A stretch of DNA of 64,000 bases from an uncultured Paracoccaceae bacterium (GTDB taxonomy: Bacteria; Pseudomonadota; Alphaproteobacteria; Rhodobacterales; Rhodobacteraceae). The notes below the pieces were generated by a model. It was not told where the DNA came from and did not search any database. It saw nothing but the letters and a program-made list of their open reading frames with translations. The DNA lies in NCBI GenBank assembly GCA_951812615.1, contig CATOSU010000012.1, positions 1-64,000 on the forward strand, in the 5' to 3' direction. Position numbers and translations under genes: made by a program. Shown here piece by piece: positions 1-8,311 of this stretch. The first letter of the stretch is position 1. Every line of letters begins with the position of its first letter.

Positions 1-151
1 CGCAATGGGCTTCGTCGAAGATCGCCTGCAGCTCCCACTTACCGGTCATCCGGTTCCAGATTGCCCAGGCATCGCGCAGGACGGCGGTGGCCTGGCAGGC
101 GCTGCAGACCGGGTAAGCGCCAACAAGGCCGCTCAGGTCTTGTGTCGTCAT
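1..151 (-). CDS. Small hypothetical protein with Cys pairs, runs off the left edge
   Basis: An open frame starts at the ATG at 151-149 and leaves the window after 50 codons. A purine-rich ribosome site (AAGGAAGAGA) precedes the start. The visible protein begins MTTQDLSGLVGAYPVCSACQ. It has a CxxC pair at residues 16-19, a Trp-rich middle (WAIWNRMTGKWEL) and another Cys near residue 50 at the edge, which suggests a small zinc-ribbon protein. It diverges from the TraD-like ATPase at 346. No family is recognised, and the C-terminus is not visible. Confidence 0.5.
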   Translation of the reverse strand, partial: MTTQDLSGLVGAYPVCSACQATAVLRDAWAIWNRMTGKWELQAIFDEAHC

Positions 152-345
152 CTCATCTCTTCCTTCGCTGGGTGGCCGCCCGAACCGATTTCGGGCGCAC
201 CCGCCGAAGGACGAGCAGGCGACGGGAAGGAACAATTGTGATCTCAGTGTAACCGGGCTTGCCGATCTGACTACTGCCCCTCCCGGCCCCTGACGGGTCC
301 TGCGCGTCCCTATCCGGGTGATGTAATCGGCGGGACAATTGGGTC

Positions 346-1500
346 ATGCACCCGCCTATCACAACGCTTGGCCTGGCCTGGAGCCGATATGGCAACAAGA
401 GCTTCGGCATCCGGCAGGCCGACCGGATGCAGCATCTTTATGTCATCGGTCAGACCGGGGCCGGCAAGTCGACCCTGCTCTTGAACATGGCGCTGCAGGA
501 TGCGGCGCAGGGCGCCGGGTTCTGTCTCATCGATCCGCATGGCGATCTGGCCGAGGATCTTGCGGCGCGGATCGGTGATCGCGCCCAAATCTGGCGGCCC
601 CATGACCGTGATTGCCCGCTTGGCTACAACCCATTGACGCGCACTTCGCCAGCCCTGCGCCCGCTGGTGACCTCCGGCCTCATCGCCACTTTACGCCATC
701 AATGGGCCGATGCCTGGGGCGTGCGCATGGAACATCTCCTGCGCCATGCGGTACTTGCATTGCTGGACCAGCCGACCACTGATCTGCGTGACATCATGCG
801 GCTGTTTCTGAACCGTGAATTCCGCAAAGAGGTAATCACCCGCATCGCCGATCCGCAGCTTCGGCAGTTCTGGACCGAGGAATATCCCGGCATGAACTAC
901 AAGACCGCCGCCGATGGTGTGGTGCCGATTGCCAACAAGCTCGGCACGTTCCTCAGTCATCCGGTGGTGCGGCAGGCTCTTTGCCAGCCTGCTGAACCTC
1001 TGCGGTTCCGCTCGCTCATGGATGATGGCGGCATCCTGATCGTCAATCTTGCCAAGGGGCAGCTAGGCTCAGACATTGCCAACCTGCTCGGCGGGTTGGT
1101 GGTCTCGGCCCTGACCCATGCCGCCTTCACGCGGGATCTCAGCAGTGCAAGGCGACCCTTCATGCTCTACGTGGACGAGTTCCACAACTTCACTACGGAT
1201 GCCCTGGCCGAAACCCTGTCCGAGACCCGGAAATACGGGCTGTCGCTCACGCTAGCGCAGCAGCATTGCCGACAGAGCTCCGATGCTCTGTTTGCCGGCA
1301 TCATGGGCAATGTCGGCAGTCTGGTCGCCTATCGCACCGGCCCGCTCGATGCGGGCCTCATCGCCCAGCAGCTGGGCGATGTCACGCCGGAACAGCTGAT
1401 TGCAATGCCCAATTACCAGACCCTCGTGCGCCTGATGGTGGACGGCACGCAATCCCGTGCCTTCTCGGCCGAGATGCCACCGCCGCCCGGGCACACCTAA
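346..1500 (+). CDS. TraD/VirD4-like type IV secretion DNA-binding ATPase
   Basis: This 384-residue P-loop ATPase resembles conjugative coupling proteins (TraD/VirD4/HerA class). Visible motifs are Walker A GQTGAGKST at residues 35-43, a DPHGD motif at 63-67 and Walker B FMLYVDEF at 272-279, followed by an AQQH segment around 304. Proteins of this class pump DNA through or along a membrane complex. No transmembrane segment is evident at the N-terminus, and no relaxase or other T4SS gene is visible. The serine recombinase follows after 12 bp, so the two are probably co-transcribed. With the replication-relaxation gene further right, this suggests the core of an integrative or mobilisable element. 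The biochemical role is inferred. Confidence 0.85.
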   Translation: MHPPITTLGLAWSRYGNKSFGIRQADRMQHLYVIGQTGAGKSTLLLNMALQDAAQGAGFCLIDPHGDLAEDLAARIGDRAQIWRPHDRDCPLGYNPLTRTSPALRPLVTSGLIATLRHQWADAWGVRMEHLLRHAVLALLDQPTTDLRDIMRLFLNREFRKEVITRIADPQLRQFWTEEYPGMNYKTAADGVVPIANKLGTFLSHPVVRQALCQPAEPLRFRSLMDDGGILIVNLAKGQLGSDIANLLGGLVVSALTHAAFTRDLSSARRPFMLYVDEFHNFTTDALAETLSETRKYGLSLTLAQQHCRQSSDALFAGIMGNVGSLVAYRTGPLDAGLIAQQLGDVTPEQLIAMPNYQTLVRLMVDGTQSRAFSAEMPPPPGHT

Positions 1501-1512
1501 CACTTAACACTC

Positions 1513-3141
1513 ATGAAATACTTCATCTATTGCCGAAAATCCCAGGAAGCGGAGGACCGGCAGGTGCTCTCGCTGGAGAGCCAGCAAGCGGAAGTCCAGC
1601 GCCTTGTCGCGCAGGATCCGGACATCGAGGTGGTCGATACCTTTACCGAAGCCTTCAGCGCCAAGGCGCCGGGTCGGCCGCAATTCAACGCCATGCTCGC
1701 GCGGATCGAAAAAGGCGAGGCACAGGGCATCATCGCCTGGCACCCGGATCGTCTGGCCCGCAACTCGATGGATGGCGGCCGAATCATCTATGCGCTCGAT
1801 CGCGACTGTCTTCGCAACCTGAAGTTCTGCACCTACAGCTTCGAGAACAGCAGCCAGGGCAAGTTCATGCTGGGCATCATCTTCGGCTATTCGAAGTACT
1901 ATGTCGACAACCTTTCCGAGAACGTCAAGCGCGGCCAGCGCGCGAAGATCCGCAATGGTTGGATGCCCAGCCGGGCGGCGCTTGGATACCGCAATTGCCG
2001 TGAGACCGGTCACGTGCTTCCCGAAGACCCTCACTTCAGGGCTGTTCGGCAGATGTTCGATCTGCTGCTGTCAGGCCAGTATTCGGTTGAGCAGATCCAC
2101 AAGATCGTGCGTGATGACTGGGCCTATCGAACACCGGTTCGCAGAAGGATGGGGGGAACGGTGCTGTCGCGGTCACAGATCCACCGTCTCCTGAAGAACC
2201 CGATCTACGCGGGCTACGTGCTATGGCAAGGTCAACTCTACCCGGGTGCGCATGAACCGGTTGTGTCGAAATCCGAGTTCCGGCGCGCGCAGGAGATACT
2301 CGGATGCGCGACGCCGACCCGGGCAAAGGAGCGCACCTTCGCTCTACGGGGCCTGTTCACCTGCGGCGCTTGTGGCAAAGCGGTGACCGCCGAGTTCAAA
2401 CGAAAGCCGAGCGGGCGCACATATATCTATTATCACTGCACCCGTGTGCACACGTCTCCCAAATGCATGCAGCCCTCCGTGGAGGAACGTCAATTGCGCG
2501 CGCAGGTCGATGAGTTTCTTGAGGGATTGCACATCCCCGACAGGATCGCCGATTGGCTCCTTGAGCATGCAGTCAACGTTCCCGACACTGCGCAGGAAGA
2601 TCGCGAGGAATGTCAGCGCCGGTGCCAGGCCGTTGTATCCGGTCTTGAGCGTCAGCTGGGAAACCTGACGGACATGCGGTTGCGGGACCTCATTGATGAT
2701 GCCGCATTCGAGGCCAAACGCCGGACATTGCAGCTCGACCTCGACAGAGCAAAGGAACGCGCCACCCTGGCGCAAAACGCGGTATCAGAGTTCGAACCCG
2801 TCGAAATCCTCGTGCGGTTCAACAACAGAGCCAGATTCCTGTTCTCAAACGCTGAAAGTGCAACCCGAGAGAAAATCCTGAAAACCCTGAGTTCGAACCC
2901 ACGGATCGTCGACAAAAAAGCCATATTACAAGCCAAGAAACCTTTCGAGGACCTGCGCGAAATCCGCGATCATCTCATACGGCGGGGGTTATGCGACAAC
3001 GTTCGAACCCGTTTGGACGCAACCTCTATGAAGATGATTGCGGATGCCCGGATCAAACTTCGCGGCCTGCCAAAAGATGACTTGGACTTTTTAGCGGAAC
3101 TGGTCGGCAAAGACGTCAGTCAGATTGGGGTATTGTCTTGA
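1513..3141 (+). CDS. Large serine recombinase (resolvase/integrase)
   Basis: The 542-residue protein has an N-terminal resolvase catalytic domain. YCRKS carries the expected nucleophile Ser10, and the conserved [13 protein letters not shown] segment follows around residues 75-88. A recombinase domain comes next, then a zinc ribbon (CGAC near 285 with HC and KC pairs around 310-320) and a C-terminal coiled-coil-rich region. This architecture is typical of site-specific integrases of phages and integrative elements, which join att sites through a serine-DNA intermediate. It lies 12 bp after the ATPase gene. Its 3' end overlaps, in convergent orientation, the end of a small gene that an insertion sequence has split. 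The att sites were not identified. Confidence 0.9.
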   Translation: MKYFIYCRKSQEAEDRQVLSLESQQAEVQRLVAQDPDIEVVDTFTEAFSAKAPGRPQFNAMLARIEKGEAQGIIAWHPDRLARNSMDGGRIIYALDRDCLRNLKFCTYSFENSSQGKFMLGIIFGYSKYYVDNLSENVKRGQRAKIRNGWMPSRAALGYRNCRETGHVLPEDPHFRAVRQMFDLLLSGQYSVEQIHKIVRDDWAYRTPVRRRMGGTVLSRSQIHRLLKNPIYAGYVLWQGQLYPGAHEPVVSKSEFRRAQEILGCATPTRAKERTFALRGLFTCGACGKAVTAEFKRKPSGRTYIYYHCTRVHTSPKCMQPSVEERQLRAQVDEFLEGLHIPDRIADWLLEHAVNVPDTAQEDREECQRRCQAVVSGLERQLGNLTDMRLRDLIDDAAFEAKRRTLQLDLDRAKERATLAQNAVSEFEPVEILVRFNNRARFLFSNAESATREKILKTLSSNPRIVDKKAILQAKKPFEDLREIRDHLIRRGLCDNVRTRLDATSMKMIADARIKLRGLPKDDLDFLAELVGKDVSQIGVLS

Positions 3142-3279
3142 GTTCGTCATACAGGTTGAAGAGTCGCTGCGCGATCTCTCGGGCCTCGTCCTGGTCAAAT
3201 TGACCTGCCCCCAGAATTTCGGGCCATTCAAAAAGAGAGTTTGTTCTCGTAACGTTCAAAGCTACGAGGAGAACGAAGA

Positions 3280-3546
3280 ATGCGGAAGTCACGCTTCACA
3301 GAGGAACAAATCGTCGGGATTTTGCAGGAGTATGCTGCGGGTGCCAAAGTGTCTGAGCTTTGCCGCAAGCATGGGATGTCCGATGCGACGCTGTACAAGT
3401 GGAAAGCCAAGTATGGCGGCATGACAGTATCCGAGCTGCGCCGCCTGAAGGACCTGGAGGTCGAGAACTCGGAGCTGAAGCGTCTGCTGGCAGACGCGAT
3501 GCTCGATAATGCTGGTCTTAAGGGGCTGCTGGCAAAAAACTCATAA
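3280..3546 (+). CDS. IS3-family transposase OrfA
   Basis: An 88-residue helix-turn-helix protein with a leucine-zipper tail (LEVENSELKRLLADAMLDNA), typical of OrfA in the IS407 group. It binds the element ends. A run of six A residues (near 3532-3537) just before its stop is a candidate site for -1 frameshifting into orfB. Confidence 0.9.
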   Translation: MRKSRFTEEQIVGILQEYAAGAKVSELCRKHGMSDATLYKWKAKYGGMTVSELRRLKDLEVENSELKRLLADAMLDNAGLKGLLAKNS

Positions 3547-3569
3547 CGCCTGCCGCCCGTCGGGATGCG

Positions 3570-4439
3570 GTGGTCACGTTGATGGCTGAACACCAATTCA
3601 CGCAAAGGCGGGCGTGCAGGCTGGTTGGAATATCCAGATCGAGCCTGACCTATCAGGCGCGCCCGGATCGCCACGCGCGGCTTCGGGAACGTCTGATCAC
3701 GCTTTCAGGCAAGCACAGGAGGTATGGCTATCGTATGTTGCATGCCAAGCTGGTGCGCGAGGGGTTCAAGGTGAACGTCAAAGTCGTCGAACGTATCTAC
3801 CGCGAGGAGCGGCTGTGGCTACGTCGCACAAAGCGCAAGAAGATCCCCAAGGAAGGCCGTGAGGGCGGCTGGTGCCCGATTGCAGCCAACCAACGGTGGT
3901 CTTTGGATTTCACCAGTGACGCACTGGCAAACGGGCGCAAATTCCGAACGGCGAACCTCAAAGATGATTGCACACGAGAGTGCCCCGCCATCGAGGTGGA
4001 TTTCTCACTGCCCGGTGAGCGGGTCGTGGAACTGCTGAACCGGGTCGCACGCGAACGCGGATATCCTGACATTCTGGTCGTTGATAACGGCCCGGAACTA
4101 CGAGGTCGCGCGCTTGACGCCTGGGCCGATGACAACGGCGTGCAGTTGTATTTCATAGATCCGGGCAAGCCGACCCAGAATGCCTACATCGAGAGTTTCA
4201 ATGGTCGCTTCAGGGACGAATGTCTGAACCAGCATTGGTTCACAAGCATCGGCGAGGCTCGTGACATCATCGAAAACTGGAGGATAGACTACAACACAGA
4301 GAGACCGCACAGCAGCCTGAGATATCAAACCCCGGAGGAGTTCGCGGCAGCGCGGCCCTTCGACAAAACGCAATGGGCACAGCCGCTTGAGCTACATGAG
4401 GGCTCCGCGCCTGCGCCCATTGCTCACGCCGCTGAATGA
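3570..4439 (+). CDS. IS3-family transposase OrfB (DDE integrase core)
   Basis: A 289-residue rve-type integrase. It has an HTH_21 domain with GYRMLHAKL, and the DDE core includes WSLDFTSD, VVDNGPEL and YIESFNGRFRDECLN. The frame is -1 relative to orfA, as expected for production of an OrfAB fusion. All three catalytic acidic positions appear present. Confidence 0.92.
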   Translation: MVTLMAEHQFTQRRACRLVGISRSSLTYQARPDRHARLRERLITLSGKHRRYGYRMLHAKLVREGFKVNVKVVERIYREERLWLRRTKRKKIPKEGREGGWCPIAANQRWSLDFTSDALANGRKFRTANLKDDCTRECPAIEVDFSLPGERVVELLNRVARERGYPDILVVDNGPELRGRALDAWADDNGVQLYFIDPGKPTQNAYIESFNGRFRDECLNQHWFTSIGEARDIIENWRIDYNTERPHSSLRYQTPEEFAAARPFDKTQWAQPLELHEGSAPAPIAHAAE

Positions 4440-4576
4440 TGGCACACAAATGGAGAGCAAACTCGATTTACGAGTGGCCCTGAAAAAAGGGGCAGGTCAA
4501 AATTGCCGCCCGTAAACCAGTTCCAGGCTCTGCTGAAGATCTGAGATCTGTGCGTTGGTTGGCTGAAGTGTCATGG

Positions 4577-4589
4577 CGTTAGTCTAACG
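4577..4589. repeat. Perfect 13-bp palindrome upstream of the split small gene
   Basis: CGTTAGTCTAACG has 6-bp arms around a central T. It lies 2 bp upstream of the start codon of the IS-split small gene. It could be an operator or a recombinase site, and only the symmetry is seen directly. Confidence 0.5.
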
Positions 4590-5136
4590 AATGAAAAAAA
4601 ACGCGGGTAGGGCTCCTATTTGACCATGCCAGACGAATTTGCGTGGCGGGCTTTCCGGCCGAGAGAACGCTTGAAGAGCTCCTGACGTTCTTTGAAACAC
4701 TATATTGCCATCCTTCGCCACCGCCACAGGTCGCATCGCGACAAGCGCTAGTATCAAAGCCACATCGCCACAGCCGTCGATCCGATCTCGAGCTTGCGCA
4801 GGGACAGAGCCGCCGCTGCATCGCGAACCAGCGCACTTCTTCTTTCGGATCGTGGCAGCCCACAGCGAGAACAGCTCGAACTTTGTGACTTCAACCACGG
4901 ACTCGGGGCACAAGGTCGAGTCTTCACCTGACTTTCAACGGCGGCGCAAATTCCAACCATTGAGGCGGAGCAAAAGTCGGCCAGTTTGACGCAAGCCCGT
5001 CGGAGCTTGCGACCCCAATTAGCAAGCACTGCCCAAGGTGGCCCTCTCGGCGGCTTCCTTTGGAACACTCGTTGCGTCCACCTGGCGGTCACAATTTGCC
5101 CGGGCCCCATGTCACGCTTCTGGCAGCCAGTTGGAA
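4590..5136. other. Gap without recognisable genes
   Basis: Short open frames exist on both strands but have no convincing starts, ribosome sites or familiar motifs. The stretch may be decayed coding DNA of the integrative element. Confidence 0.4.
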
Positions 5137-5313
5137 TTACAGTTTGCCTGATCCGGCACCGCTCTTTGGTTTGCTGCCGATCCGAAAAAGCAAAAGCAAC
5201 ACAGCGATCCAAAAAAGTGCAACGCCGATTACGATAATCGGCACTACTTCCATCATGTTTCCGGCAACGCCGATCACAACCGCAGCGATGATGAGTTTCC
5301 AGCCCAGTTTCAC
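5137..5313 (-). CDS. Small two-helix membrane protein, unknown
   Basis: A 58-residue protein with a GTG start at 5313-5311, preceded by a strong ribosome site (AGGGAGAG). An upstream ATG at 5403 would add 30 residues but lacks such a site. Two hydrophobic segments (LIIAAVVIGVAG and IIVIGVALFWIAVLLLLF) are followed by a basic, glycine-rich tail. This is consistent with an inner-membrane hairpin. No family or function was recognised. Confidence 0.5.
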   Translation of the reverse strand: MKLGWKLIIAAVVIGVAGNMMEVVPIIVIGVALFWIAVLLLLFRIGSKPKSGAGSGKL

Positions 5314-5538
5314 CAAACTCTCCCTATCTGCCTTTTTGCTTTGGTTAGCAAACTCAAACAGCTGCACAATCGCAACGAAATTCGTACTCGACCAATTCCT
5401 CACAAAAACTCAGTCATCACCCGCGAAAGATTGTATTGTCACAAAAAACACAGAGCTCAAACGAAGGAACAAACAACGGGGATCGGGGTCAAATCGTCAT
5501 CGAATTTGAAAAAAAATACGTCGCAGGGTGGCGGTGGG

Positions 5539-5563
5539 ATATTTTGCAATTACTGCAAAATAT
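5539..5563. repeat. AT-rich perfect inverted repeat (10-bp arms)
   Basis: ATATTTTGCA and TGCAAAATAT are separated by 5 bp and lie about 95 bp upstream of the replication-relaxation gene. The symmetry and low GC suggest an operator or another protein-binding site. The rest of 5314-5658 shows no gene. Confidence 0.55.
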
Positions 5564-5658
5564 GTCGCGCGTACTTGTGACAGATAACGCACTGATGTTT
5601 AAAGGGTTTTCGGTGCTGGAGCGTCGGATCGAAAAGTGGGTCGAAATACGGGTCCAAA

Positions 5659-6438
5659 ATGCCCGTAAATGGCGCCGCCTCGATTACTCCAGCCAGTCTG
5701 CAAGGGTTGCTTGCCATTCATCGGTACCGACTCTTGTCGGTAGATCAATTCGCGAAGGCGAGTGGGCTGAAAACCTCGCATGTGAGAGACGTTTTGCGCG
5801 TCTTTGAGCGAAAGAAATTTCTCGGCTCAATCGGCAATGTTGGTCTGCGCGGCGGCTCCAAAGCACCCAAACTCTACTATCTGACTCGGTCGGGTTTTCA
5901 GGCCATGCTTGATGCCGGCGGGCTGTTTTCAGAGGATATCGGAGGATACGTGAGGCCACATACCAGCACCGGCTGGACACCTGTGATGGCCCATCGAATG
6001 ACCACGATCGACTTGCTCATTGCAGCCGAAACTGGGTTAGTGGAGAGCCCCGATTATCGCCTGGTCAGAACTTTCCACGAGTATCGACGGATTACCCAGG
6101 GCAAAACTCAGGTTCCCGAAACATCGGACTACGTGGCCGAACCCTTTGACAGCTCCACCAGGATCGTTCCGGATGCGGCCTTTATCTGCGAAAACCAAGC
6201 GACCGGCAACCGGGGGCTTTTCCTTTTGGAAAGCGATCGCGGCACCGAACGCCTAACCAGCGGAGCCGAAGGCAGCTACAGCGTGATCGACAAATTCCGT
6301 CTTTATGAGCGCTACTTGCGTAGTGGTCGGTTCGTCGAACGCTACCAGGAAGCTGGTGGGATTAGATTCTTCACGGTGTTGTTTGTGACCACATCACAGG
6401 AGCGCATTCAGAACGCCCGGCTTGCGTCCGGTATGCTA
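5659..6438 (+). pseudogene. Replication-relaxation family protein, 3' end cut by an IS5-family element
   Basis: About 260 residues are in frame before the insertion. The N-terminal half is a winged-helix-like domain (HRYRLLSVDQFAKASGLKTS, then a YYLTRSGF strand). A compact nuclease-like fold follows with EYRRITQ, PDAAFI and FLLESDRGTERL. This pattern matches the replication-relaxation family found on plasmids and integrative elements, often near TraD-like ATPases. The frame is broken at 6438 by the IS5-family insertion. Sequence right of the IS continues open but is not recognisable, so further damage is possible. Confidence 0.7.
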
Positions 6439-7284
6439 GGCAGCGTACCTACAAAGAGCTTCACGTTTCCAGCGAGTTATGATTCACTTTCCGTAAAACA
6501 ATGTGGGGAGCCGTGGAATGGCGCGATCAGACTTGAGCGATTTGGAGTGGGAGTTCATCAAGGCTGTGCTCCCGAACAACAGCCGGGGTGTGAAGCGTGT
6601 CGATGATCGGCGCGTGATCAGTGGCATTTTCTATGTCTTGCGTACCGGCATCCCTTGGCGGGATTTGCCGGATCAATACGGCCCCTACACCACGGTGTAC
6701 AACCGTTTCAACCGATGGACTTATGCTGGCATCTGGGATCGTGTGATGGAGGCGGTCGCCGACGCGCACAACGTCGACACTGTGATGGTGGATGGAACAT
6801 CCGTGCGTGTGCATCATTCAGCCGCAACGCTCAAAAAAACGACCCGCGTCGTTGCATGGGGCGGTCGCGGGGCGGGTTAACCACAAAAATTCACGCACTT
6901 ACCAACCAAGACGGCCTGCCAATCCGCTATGAGCTGACGCCGGGCCAAGCCCATGACGCACCGCCCTGTGAACAGCTTTTGGATGGACTGCAGCCTGGGC
7001 AATATGTGCTCGCGGACAAGGCTTATGACGCAGACTGGATCCGTGAAATGATCTGGGAACAAGGCGCCATCGACGTAATCCCACCAAAGGCAAACCGGAA
7101 ATTTCCCGCCGAGTTTGACGCGGAAATTTACCGCGAACGCAATAAGATCGAGCGCTTCTTCGGCAGGCTCAAAGCTTCGTTCCGACGCATCGCGACCAGA
7201 TATGAGAAAACCTCAGCCAACTTCATGGCTATGATCAAACTCGCATCCGTAAGGCTATGGTGCCAGTTTTATGAGTCTGCTGCC
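6439..7284 (+). mobile_element. IS5-family (IS427-type) element, copy 1
   Basis: An 846-bp element bounded by GGCAGC and GCTGCC ends, inserted in a CTAG target with a 2-bp TA duplication (6437-6438 and 7285-7286). It is a close relative of the copy at 44281-45125. It interrupts the replication-relaxation gene. Confidence 0.85.
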
Positions 7285-7287
7285 TAG
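6518..7287 (+). CDS. IS5-family transposase in two frames (orfA/orfB)
   Basis: OrfA starts at 6518 after a GGGGAG ribosome site and encodes the DUF4096-type N-terminus (MARSDLSDLEWEFIKAVLPN, then VMVDGTSVRVHHSA with the first catalytic Asp). Continuation requires a -1 shift near the A7 run at 6833-6839. The second frame gives MGRSRGGLTTKIHALT, VLADKAYDAD and the ERNKIERFFGRLK block with the catalytic Glu. The TAG stop (7285-7287) is formed by the duplicated TA of the target site. Confidence 0.88.
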
Positions 7288-7354
7288 CAACTGTATTGTT
7301 CATCCTGTCTGATCTGACCATCCCCGCCCGGATTTGCAGAGTGCGTTGCCAATC

Positions 7355-7936
7355 TCAAATTAACTGCATCTGTCGAGGGCCCGGCAGTCCGAACGCCGGG
7401 TTGATCAGATGGTCGGTTTCTTCGATGAACCGGTTTCTGTTGTGTCCGAAGGTATGTGTCTGCAGCATCTTCAGCATTTCCGGTCCAGCGCGCTCCACGA
7501 TGGCGACGCCAGCCAGAAGTGCTGGTCTGATGTGGAGCGGGAGAATTGGGTTCTTGGTCGAGGGCGGGAACGATTCCTCTCTGGCGATGACGTCGTCGAG
7601 GTTAGGGATAACGACGCCGAGAACCCTGTAGCACCGGAGTACGGCGTTTTGCGGATATGGCCAAGGGACTCGACGCATCAGCAGGAGGCGTGTCAGTTCC
7701 AGCGGTGATGCCCAGGTTTGGATGTCGCGTTCGGCATCATCGTCGAGCAACTCCTCTCCACGAAGTGCGGCGGCATGATATTGAAGGAAGGGACGGCCGC
7801 GGTCGATTTGAGCCAAATCCTCGAATGGGCGACCGCAGTGGGGGCAGGTGACCCGCCATCCCTGCATGTCACAACGCAGGATCAGCCCTGGATCGGAGGT
7901 GCCTGAGTTGCAGGTGGAGCATTGCTGATCACAAGA
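7355..7936 (-). pseudogene. TniQ-like zinc-ribbon protein fragment
   Basis: The open frame runs from just after a TGA near 7937 to the TGA at 7355. An ATG at 7867 opens only after the first Cys pair, so the true N-terminus is missing. Two Cys pairs (CSTC, then CPHC 25 residues later in a [15 protein letters not shown] context) resemble the zinc ribbon of TniQ/TnsD targeting proteins of Tn7- and Tn5053-like transposons. A helical C-terminal region follows. No TniA or TniB partner is visible upstream. The family call rests on the zinc-ribbon pattern only. Confidence 0.42.
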
Positions 7937-8311
7937 TCAACCGCATCGACGAACTCGCACCATGGAATTGGCAGCCAACTTGATTGTCAACGGCGGTCAC
8001 GCCGGACGGATACGGCCTGAATACAATGGCAGCTGAAAGATTTTGGGTCCTTCCTGCAGTTTTGGAATGCGTGGATGGTCGCACCACGCAATCAGGAAGC
8101 GTCATTCGCTTTCACGACATAGGAGTTTGGATTGAGGTTGTTTGGCTTCGCCAATCCAGCGTCGGTTTGTTCTTGGTTTTTCCGCAGAGATGGTGGCAGT
8201 TTCTCGTCTTCACTAACCGAGTTTCAAGAGAGCGGTGCGTTATGTAAACGCACCGCAATTCCCGGCATGATTGCTCCCTGCGGTCAGACTTCAGGAGCCA
8301 GTTTCGGCCTG
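7937..8311. other. Gap between the TniQ-like fragment and manC
   Basis: No gene with a credible start is seen on either strand. A short open stretch near 7894-7985 (minus) reads as the tail of a lost coding region just upstream of the TniQ-like fragment. The 3' flank of manC shows no obvious terminator. Confidence 0.35.

Larger units (their letters stand above)
3201..4499 (+). mobile_element. IS3-family (IS407-like) insertion sequence, complete
   Basis: The 1299-bp element has inverted ends beginning TGACCTGCCCC on both sides, with similar sequence (GGGCCA) further in. A perfect 4-bp target duplication AAAT lies at 3197-3200 and 4500-4503. It contains overlapping-frame orfA and orfB. It splits the small gene that ends under the recombinase. 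Both ends and both frames look intact, so it is potentially active. Confidence 0.92.
3116..4574 (-). pseudogene. Tiny 51-residue gene interrupted by an IS3-family element
   Basis: When the insertion at 3201-4499 and one copy of its 4-bp target duplication are removed, the two flanks join in frame. They encode a 51-residue acidic, helical protein that starts MTLQPTNAQISDLQQSLELV and ends at the TGA at 3118-3116. The start ATG is at 4574-4572, just after a 13-bp palindrome. Its 3' end overlaps the recombinase stop convergently. Such small proteins next to recombinases may be directionality or regulatory factors, but no family was recognised. The clean joining shows that the gene was intact before the insertion. 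Confidence 0.7.

Noticed and set aside
5..252. Plus-strand frames at the left edge
   Set aside because: They overlap the minus-strand small gene, which has a good ribosome site and a plausible Cys-pair pattern. The plus frames have neither.
4754..5212. Minus-strand frame of 152 codons
   Set aside because: Cys/Arg/Ser-rich with no motif; it overlaps the better supported small membrane-protein gene in another frame.
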